From Thermodesulfovibrionales bacterium (GTDB lineage: Bacteria; Nitrospirota; Thermodesulfovibrionia; Thermodesulfovibrionales; SM23-35): DNA of 10,432 bases. Position numbers and translations under genes: made by a program. Position 1 is the first letter of the stretch. The number at the start of each line of letters is the position of its first letter. Under the pieces are notes generated by a model. That model saw only the letters and a list, made by a program, of their open reading frames with translations, made no database searches and was not told the origin of the DNA. The stretch lies in assembly GCA_020053565.1 (NCBI GenBank), contig JAGVMY010000163.1, positions 1 to 10,432 on the forward strand. The letters run 5' to 3'. Below, piece after piece: positions 6,599-10,432 of the stretch.

Positions 6599-6913
6599 AT
6601 GTTTAAGAGATTAAAAGAAAGTTTCGACGGTGGAGTTGAAAAGATTAAATGGTTTTCATCATTGTTTTCAGACAGACTGAAGATAGAGTATTCAGTGATG
6701 AAACTCCTTTACCAGTCAGATCAGATGGAGAAAAAAAAGGAAGATCTGATGAAAACAATTGGTAAGCGCATCTTTGAACTAAAAGGATATTCTGACAGGT
6801 ATATTATGAAGGACAATGTGATCGCTGAAGCTCTCCATGAACTCGAGAAGATTAACAGTGAAATAGAAGCAGTAAAAAAGGAGGCATCAGAGATAAGTAA
6901 GGTAGAGACATAA
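6599..6913 (+). CDS. Conserved-looking small coiled-coil protein, function unknown
   Basis: I do not recognise this 104-residue protein. I chose ATG at 6599 because GAGGGGG (6587-6593) sits six bases upstream, overlapping the recG stop; an in-frame start 33 bases earlier would lie inside recG. The chain is highly charged and almost all helical. An amphipathic N-terminus (MFKRLKESFDGGVEKIKWFSSLF) is followed by heptad-like segments (MKLLYQSDQMEKKKEDLMKTIGKRIFEL, ALHELEKINSEIEAVKKEASEI) that suggest a coiled coil. No signal peptide, Cys pair or catalytic motif is seen. Its place between recG and the prepilin peptidase, ten bases after recG, means it is co-transcribed, but neither neighbour points to its role. 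The amphipathic start could attach to membrane; this is speculation. Confidence 0.75.
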   Translation: MFKRLKESFDGGVEKIKWFSSLFSDRLKIEYSVMKLLYQSDQMEKKKEDLMKTIGKRIFELKGYSDRYIMKDNVIAEALHELEKINSEIEAVKKEASEISKVET

Positions 6914-6960
6914 TTACTGACAGGAAAAGCTGTCTCAGAACCAGCCTTTCCTGTTAGTAG
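6914..6960 (+). other. Long imperfect intercistronic hairpin
   Basis: CTGACAGGAAAAGCTG (6917-6932) pairs with CAGCCTTTCCTGTTAG (6942-6957) around a 9-nt loop, with one G-U and one A-C mismatch. Two further A-T/T-A pairs and a G-U extend it to 6914-6960. It almost fills the 59-base gap between the coiled-coil gene and the prepilin peptidase. There is no T-run after it, so it is not a classical intrinsic terminator. An RNA processing or stability element that sets expression of the downstream pair is plausible. Confidence 0.6.
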
Positions 6961-6972
6961 ATCATTAAAATT

Positions 6973-7779
6973 ATGCATAATATAATTCCATATATCGTTG
7001 TCTTTCTTTTCGGTTCTATTGTTGGTTCATTTCTTAATGTATGCATATACAGGATACCAAGGAACTTATCAATCATTATCCCTTCGTCGAGGTGTCCCTC
7101 CTGTAATAGTCCTCTCAAGCCATGGGATAACATACCACTATTAAGTTATCTATTTCTTGGTGGCAGGTGCAGAGCATGCAAGGCGAGGATTTCCTTCAGG
7201 TATCCTCTCGTCGAGTTCATGAACGCACTATTTTATGTGGTAGTCTTATGGAGATTCGGTTTTGGATGGCATACCCTCATCTATTTTGTTTTCTGTTCTG
7301 CCCTTATCGTGATAACCTTTATCGATTTAGATTTTCAGATGATACCGGATAGAATAACCCTGCCTGGCATACCAATAGGAATACTCCTCGGAGGATTTAT
7401 CCTCGTAGATCCTTTTATGCGACAGTTACCCCTCGGGATAACATCTTCCTTTTTAGGTGCCTTTATCGGTTTCGGATTCTATTATCTTGTTGCAAAAGTG
7501 GGAATGCGGATTTTTAAAAAGGAGGCAATGGGAGGTGGCGATATCAAGATGATGGCAATGGTTGGAGGATTTCTTGGATGGAAAGGCGTGATACTCACAA
7601 CTTTCCTCGGAAGTCTTTCAGGCGCAATTATCGGTATTGTACTGATACTCTGCAAGGGGAGGGAATGGGGATCAAAGATTCCATTTGGCCCATACCTTGC
7701 GTTGGGTTCAATAATAACGCTTTTTTACGGTCAGGAGATACTCTCCTGTTACCTTAACATGTCGATACTGGTACGATGA
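6973..7779 (+). CDS. pilD: Type IV prepilin peptidase / N-methyltransferase (A24 family)
   Basis: This inner-membrane aspartyl protease cleaves the leader of type IV prepilins and type II secretion pseudopilins and, in bifunctional forms, N-methylates the new N-terminus. The 268 residues show the full-length layout. After the first membrane helix (FLFGSIVGSFLNVCIYRIPR) comes a cytoplasmic zinc domain with Cys41, Cys44, Cys66 and Cys69 (CPSC...CRAC), the part linked to methyltransferase function. Several membrane helices follow. The catalytic aspartates are Asp118 in FIDLDFQMIPD and Asp190 in the GGGDIKMMA signature. The end FGPYLALGSII is typical. The ATG has no clear Shine-Dalgarno and follows a long hairpin. 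The stop overlaps the kinase start as ATGA (7776-7779). No pilin or pilus assembly genes lie in the window, so substrates must be encoded elsewhere. Confidence 0.95.
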   Translation: MHNIIPYIVVFLFGSIVGSFLNVCIYRIPRNLSIIIPSSRCPSCNSPLKPWDNIPLLSYLFLGGRCRACKARISFRYPLVEFMNALFYVVVLWRFGFGWHTLIYFVFCSALIVITFIDLDFQMIPDRITLPGIPIGILLGGFILVDPFMRQLPLGITSSFLGAFIGFGFYYLVAKVGMRIFKKEAMGGGDIKMMAMVGGFLGWKGVILTTFLGSLSGAIIGIVLILCKGREWGSKIPFGPYLALGSIITLFYGQEILSCYLNMSILVR

Positions 7780-9023
7780 GTGTAGGAATCACATTTTTAT
7801 ATCTGCTCATATTCCTGCTTGCAGTACTGGTCTTTCTTTATTTACTCAAAAGGTTTATAAGGTATTACAGTGAACAGAAGAAGTTAGAGCGAAAGGATAT
7901 GTCTCAGGTACATTTTGTCGTTGACACATTTCACGAGCTCGTGTCAAAACTCAAAGAAAAGGAAAAAGAGCTTGATGTTATGCGGCAGAAGGCAGAAGAC
8001 AGGGCAGGGATTATTGAAGGGTACAATGAAAATATACTGCAGAGTGTTCCAAGTGGAGTGATGAGTTTTGACGAAGAGATGAGGATCACAAAGGTAAATA
8101 TAGCTGCTGAGAAGATACTTGACATTAAAGGAGAGAGAGTTATCGGGAAGTATCAAACAGATGTGTTCAATAAACCCATTACAGACCTTCTTAACGAGAG
8201 AAAGTTTATTGAAAGGGGTGAGATAAGTTATATCACACAGTCAGGAAAGAAGATATGGTTGGGACTTACCCTCTCACCGTTAAATGACAGAGAAGGCAGG
8301 ACAATAGGCCAGATACTTATTTTTACTGACCTCACCCATCTTAAAGCATTTGAGGCACAGATGGAGCTGAGGGCAAGACTGTCAAGCCTTGGTGAGATAT
8401 CAGCAGGGATTGCCCATGAATTGAGGAATCCGATGGGTGTCATTGCAGGGTATACAAAGCTCCTCGCAAAAAGGGTGGATAGCTCTTTAACACATACTGT
8501 TGATGCTATTTCAAAAGAGATCAGTGTAATGGACAGGATTATCTCTGACTTTCTTTCATTTGCAAAACCTACTGAACTCACGATCTCTGACCTTGACCTG
8601 AAGATTATTATCGGAAATTGTGTTTTAGCGGTTACAGGTGAGAGAAAAGATATTCACACTCACTTTGATAGTGAGAGGTTGCCTGTTCTCAAAGGTGACG
8701 AGGTGCTTTTACGACAGGCGTTCACAAACCTCATACAGAATGCTGTCGAAGCAATGCCTGCCGGGGGAAAGCTCGCAATAACGGCTTTCCCTTTAAAAAG
8801 CTCAGAAGGAGATTTTCTGGAAATTGTGATATCTGATACAGGCCATGGTATTGGAGAAAACGTAATGGACAAGATCTTCCTTCCGTTTTTTACGACAAAA
8901 GAGAAGGGCACAGGACTTGGCCTCGCAATCGTTCATAAGATTATTATTTCTCATGGAGGGAGTATCTTTGTTGAAAGCAGTGAAAAAGGGATAACATTCA
9001 AGATAAAGCTTCCTTTAAAATGA
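7776..9023 (+). CDS. PAS-domain sensor histidine kinase, NtrB/PilS-like
   Basis: A 415-residue two-component kinase with one N-terminal membrane helix (about residues 4-24) and no periplasmic sensor domain. A charged coiled coil (about 35-80) follows, then a PAS domain (about 83-195, ILQSVPSGVMSFDEEMRITKVNIAAEKIL). The dimerisation domain has the H-box GEISAGIAHELRNPMG with phospho-acceptor His214. The ATPase domain has the N-box NLIQNAVEAMP (Asn322), DTGHGIG (Asp354) and FFTTKEKGTGLGLAI (378-383 GTGLGL). Everything needed for autophosphorylation is present. The H-box and PAS layout resemble kinases that drive sigma-54-dependent regulators such as NtrC, PilR and ZraR. It overlaps the prepilin peptidase by four bases, so a PilS-like role is tempting, but the usual adjacent response regulator is missing; downstream lies degraded accessory DNA. 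Confidence 0.93.
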   Translation: MSVGITFLYLLIFLLAVLVFLYLLKRFIRYYSEQKKLERKDMSQVHFVVDTFHELVSKLKEKEKELDVMRQKAEDRAGIIEGYNENILQSVPSGVMSFDEEMRITKVNIAAEKILDIKGERVIGKYQTDVFNKPITDLLNERKFIERGEISYITQSGKKIWLGLTLSPLNDREGRTIGQILIFTDLTHLKAFEAQMELRARLSSLGEISAGIAHELRNPMGVIAGYTKLLAKRVDSSLTHTVDAISKEISVMDRIISDFLSFAKPTELTISDLDLKIIIGNCVLAVTGERKDIHTHFDSERLPVLKGDEVLLRQAFTNLIQNAVEAMPAGGKLAITAFPLKSSEGDFLEIVISDTGHGIGENVMDKIFLPFFTTKEKGTGLGLAIVHKIIISHGGSIFVESSEKGITFKIKLPLK

Positions 9024-9078
9024 CTGAAAAAATGACCGACAATCAAATTCCAATAACCAAATACAATAAACGCAGCTT

Positions 9079-9108
9079 ATGACTTTAACGAAGAGTTTTT
9101 GATATAAT
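9079..9108 (+). promoter_or_regulatory. Candidate promoter of the cas6 remnant
   Basis: A perfect TATAAT (9103-9108) is preceded after 18 bases by ATGACT (9079-9084; four of six positions match TTGACA). Its start point would be near 9115, between the kinase and the cas6 fragment. Because the -10 covers the upstream TTG (9108) of that frame, the ATG at 9132 is the likelier start. Confidence 0.4.
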
Positions 9109-9131
9109 TGTCTTTAGCAGGATTTGGTAGT

Positions 9132-9323
9132 ATGGGAAGGGGGCCTGTCTTGCATATCAAAACTGCTTCATTCAGCTTTAACTTAAAGGCATTAGAACCT
9201 ATTATCCTTCCATCATGCAAAGGCTCTACTTTAAGGGGAGGGTTTGGCTACGCCTTCAAACGCGTCGTCTGTGCGACCCCTCCACTCTCAAACCAATTCG
9301 ATGACCTTGGAATTTCGATATGA
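9132..9323 (+). pseudogene. Truncated cas6 (CRISPR precursor-RNA endoribonuclease), N-terminal remnant
   Basis: The frame from ATG 9132 (AGGA at 9119-9122) encodes only 63 residues. Residues about 8-47, HIKTASFSFNLKALEPIILP followed by STLRGGFGYAFKRVVC, match what I know of the N-terminal RAMP domain of Cas6 proteins that cut CRISPR precursor RNA: a hydrophobic beta-strand, the LP turn, then G-S-T-L-R-G-x-F-G-x-A-F-R/K-R. After VVC the similarity stops dead: the Cys-rich segment and the C-terminal glycine-rich RAMP loop are missing in all three frames, and the frame closes at TGA (9321-9323) after unrelated residues (ATPPLSNQFDDLGISI). Intact Cas6 proteins are about 200-280 residues. No CRISPR repeats or other cas genes are present. 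I read it as a deletion scar of a CRISPR-Cas locus. Family assignment is from motif recall. Confidence 0.68.
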
Positions 9324-9369
9324 AGATTGAGAAGACGGAGATATGGATAACATGTGAAAAATCTCTGGC

Positions 9370-9397
9370 ACTGTTCACAGATACTGTTTGTGACAGT
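9370..9397. repeat. Imperfect inverted repeat in the cas6/toxin spacer
   Basis: ACTGT-t-CACA (9370-9379) can pair with TGTGACAGT (9389-9397): nine pairs with one bulged base and a 9-nt loop. No T-run follows. The rest of the spacer from 9324 to 9433 shows no gene, no CRISPR repeat and no continuation of cas6 in any frame. Confidence 0.35.
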
Positions 9398-9433
9398 CGG
9401 GCTTGAGGCTTAGAGGCATAGTGGGTATAAATA

Positions 9434-9467
9434 TAAACAATTCTCATATATCTGATATAATTGAGAA
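9434..9467 (+). promoter_or_regulatory. Promoter with overlapping inverted repeat ahead of the AbiEii cassette
   Basis: A perfect TATAAT (9456-9461) follows TAAACA (9434-9439; four of six -35 positions) after 16 bases, with a start near 9468. Across it lies an inverted repeat: TTCTCA (9441-9446) with TGAGAA (9462-9467), and inside that TATAT (9447-9451) with ATATA (9455-9459), with two unpaired bases. A regulator bound here would cover the promoter from about -27 to -1. Toxin-antitoxin promoters are often repressed by the antitoxin through such palindromes, so this is a plausible autoregulatory operator. Confidence 0.5.
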
Positions 9468-9490
9468 AGTAATAAAAGGAGGCAATTGTC

Positions 9491-9775
9491 ATGATTGATA
9501 CAGATACTATTGACAGGCTTTCCAGGAAATACTCCATGTCACAGGAAGAGTTTGTTAAGCTTGGCTCAACCCTTGCAATGAAAGAGAAAAAAAGAAGTCT
9601 GCAGATTGAGAAGCTTGAAATACTTGCACGATATGCAGCAGCAACCGTAAAGGAATTGGAGGAGAAGATCAAATCAGGGACTGTTCCGGAACATCCAGCA
9701 TGGGAAGACCTCATCGAGATAAAGAACATTGAATCTGAGATATCGGAAATAGAAAGTGATATCAGAAATCTTTAG
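9491..9775 (+). CDS. Small helical protein, first gene of the toxin-antitoxin-like cassette
   Basis: A 94-residue protein with a consensus ribosome binding site (GGAGG 9478-9482, eight bases before ATG). I do not recognise the family. The N-terminal third (IDRLSRKYSMSQEEFVKLGSTLAMKEKKR) has the look of a small helix-turn-helix or dimerisation domain. The rest (LQIEKLEILARYAAATVKELEEKI, then LIEIKNIESEISEIESDI) is helical with heptad-like spacing, split by a proline-containing loop (SGTVPEHPAW). It is acidic toward the C-terminus, as antitoxins often are. The next gene starts two bases after its stop, and the palindrome over its promoter suggests it, or its partner, represses the cassette. It could instead be an independent coiled-coil protein that happens to share the transcript. 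Confidence 0.72.
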   Translation: MIDTDTIDRLSRKYSMSQEEFVKLGSTLAMKEKKRSLQIEKLEILARYAAATVKELEEKIKSGTVPEHPAWEDLIEIKNIESEISEIESDIRNL

Positions 9776-9777
9776 AC

Positions 9778-10026
9778 ATGAAAACCATTGTTGAAAAGAG
9801 ATTATTCTGGTTTTTAAAAGAGGGATCCGAGATTGACCTTTCAGATAAGGCACAGCTTGATATGTATGTCCAGCAGGTACTTACAAGAGGAAAGACTTCT
9901 GATATTAGAAAACTCTTCAGTATAATTGCGCCCTCTGTTTTTTACGACTCTTTCACCCGCATAAAAAACTTTTTACCCAAGGAGGTAAGAAGGTTCTGGG
10001 AGGAAGATATTGGAGATTCTCACTAA
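9778..10026 (+). CDS. Small protein upstream of AbiEii toxin, putative antitoxin
   Basis: This 82-residue protein begins MKTIVEKRLFWFLKEGSEIDLSDKAQLDMYVQQVLTRGKTSDI and ends FLPKEVRRFWEED. The pattern of an aromatic LFW motif, a D-L-S segment, an x-V-L-x-R-G turn and a terminal R-F-W recalls short proteins that commonly sit directly before AbiEii-type nucleotidyltransferase genes; DUF6922 is the family name that comes to mind, but I cannot verify it. No Shine-Dalgarno precedes the ATG, which lies two bases after the previous stop, so translation is probably coupled. Its last 17 bases overlap the toxin gene. An antitoxin or toxin-binding role is inferred from position alone. No catalytic motif, Cys pair or membrane segment is seen. 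Confidence 0.78.
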   Translation: MKTIVEKRLFWFLKEGSEIDLSDKAQLDMYVQQVLTRGKTSDIRKLFSIIAPSVFYDSFTRIKNFLPKEVRRFWEEDIGDSH

Positions 10027-10432
10027 TCTGCAAAGAAAAATACTCGTTCTCTTTAGTAACCTGTCTGATAAAGATGTCTTTTACCTTACAGGCGGAACAG
10101 CACTCTCAGCCTTTTTTATTAAACACAGGATGAGCCATGATCTGGATTTCTTTACCAATGTTGAAGAACTTATTCTGCCTTTCAGTCAAAAGCTTGAGGC
10201 ATCCTTGAAAAATGATAATCTCGTTGTTGAAAGATTGCGGGGATTCCATTCTTTCGTAGAACTTTCTGTAAGTTCATCGGAAGATTCAACAATAATTCAT
10301 ATCGCTTTGGATTCCCCTTATAGATTTGAACAACCATTTGAATCCACAGAAATTCCAGATATCAAAATAGATAGCCTGATAGACATTGCAAGTAACAAAC
10401 TCCTTGCTCTTTTCGGGAGAGCCACGTTAAGA
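10010..10432 (+). CDS. AbiEii-family nucleotidyltransferase toxin, N-terminal part (runs off window)
   Basis: An open frame of 141 codons continues past the right edge. The start is TTG at 10010: an in-frame stop at 9986-9988 excludes anything much earlier, and GGGAGG (9998-10003) lies six bases upstream inside the preceding gene, a 17-base overlap. Residues 25-47 (FYLTGGTALSAFFIKHRMSHDLDFF, given here by its key parts GGT at 28-30 and DLD at 44-46) carry the polymerase-beta nucleotidyltransferase signature of AbiEii/DUF1814 toxins, with Asp44 and Asp46 as the metal ligands. Family members transfer nucleotides onto RNA targets such as tRNA and cause growth arrest, often in phage defence. The later IKIDSLIDIASNKLLALFGRA segment is also typical. 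AbiEi is not the neighbour; the partner appears to be one or both short proteins upstream. Confidence 0.9.
   Translation, partial: MEILTNLQRKILVLFSNLSDKDVFYLTGGTALSAFFIKHRMSHDLDFFTNVEELILPFSQKLEASLKNDNLVVERLRGFHSFVELSVSSSEDSTIIHIALDSPYRFEQPFESTEIPDIKIDSLIDIASNKLLALFGRATLR

Noticed and set aside
9020..9082. 20-codon frame overlapping the kinase stop as a real gene
   Set aside because: The overlap geometry is suggestive but the peptide is too short and matches nothing I know; kept only as part of the missing-regulator finding.
9024..9490. CRISPR array near the cas6 fragment
   Set aside because: I looked for 24-37 base direct repeats with similar spacing; the only repeated string is GATATAATTG (9101 and 9454), which is two promoter -10 regions.
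9256..9729. 157-codon minus-strand frame across the cas6 remnant and the first cassette gene
   Set aside because: It has no start signal, overlaps two better-supported frames, and its translation is hydrophobic and Ser/Tyr-rich with no recognisable domain.

Overview
The window reads like a chromosomal segment from a Gram-negative (outer-membrane-bearing) bacterium of moderate to low GC. The style of the porin, the helix-rich small proteins and the gene mix remind me of Nitrospirota (Thermodesulfovibrio-like) or deep deltaproteobacterial lineages. That placement is an inference from general appearance; no rRNA or marker comparison was possible.

Left part (1-2767): the 3' end of an ADP-ribosylglycohydrolase gene (+) converges on a small TPR-repeat gene (-, 307-867). 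A roughly 480-base divergent intergenic region follows. It carries a clean promoter for the TPR gene, a helically phased array of six TTCA motifs (1008-1067), a sigma-54-type promoter core (1068-1083), a strong extended -10 sigma-70 promoter (1138-1166) and a 170-base leader with three hairpins. All of the plus-strand elements point at one gene, a secreted beta-barrel porin (1345-2709), which ends at a textbook intrinsic terminator.

Middle (2813-9023): a single tightly packed plus-strand transcription unit with its own promoter and a small structured leader: rimP - nusA - recG - coiled-coil hypothetical - type IV prepilin peptidase - PAS/histidine kinase. Genes overlap by 4 or 8 bases or sit within 10 bases of each other, except for a 59-base gap before the peptidase that is almost filled by a long imperfect hairpin. 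RimP (30S maturation) and NusA (transcription elongation/termination) are classic neighbours, but the usual infB is absent and recG follows directly. The kinase resembles NtrB/PilS kinases that pair with sigma-54 activators, yet no response regulator follows it.

Right part (9024-10432): accessory DNA. It holds a promoter-proximal scrap of a cas6 gene (CRISPR RNA endoribonuclease) that stops abruptly after about 47 recognisable residues, with no CRISPR array. Beyond it is a toxin-antitoxin-like cassette: a 94-aa helical protein, an 82-aa protein, and the start of an AbiEii-type nucleotidyltransferase that begins at TTG and overlaps the preceding gene. An inverted repeat lies across the cassette's promoter and could be an autoregulatory operator. 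Immediately after the housekeeping operon, the region looks like a remodelled defence patch.
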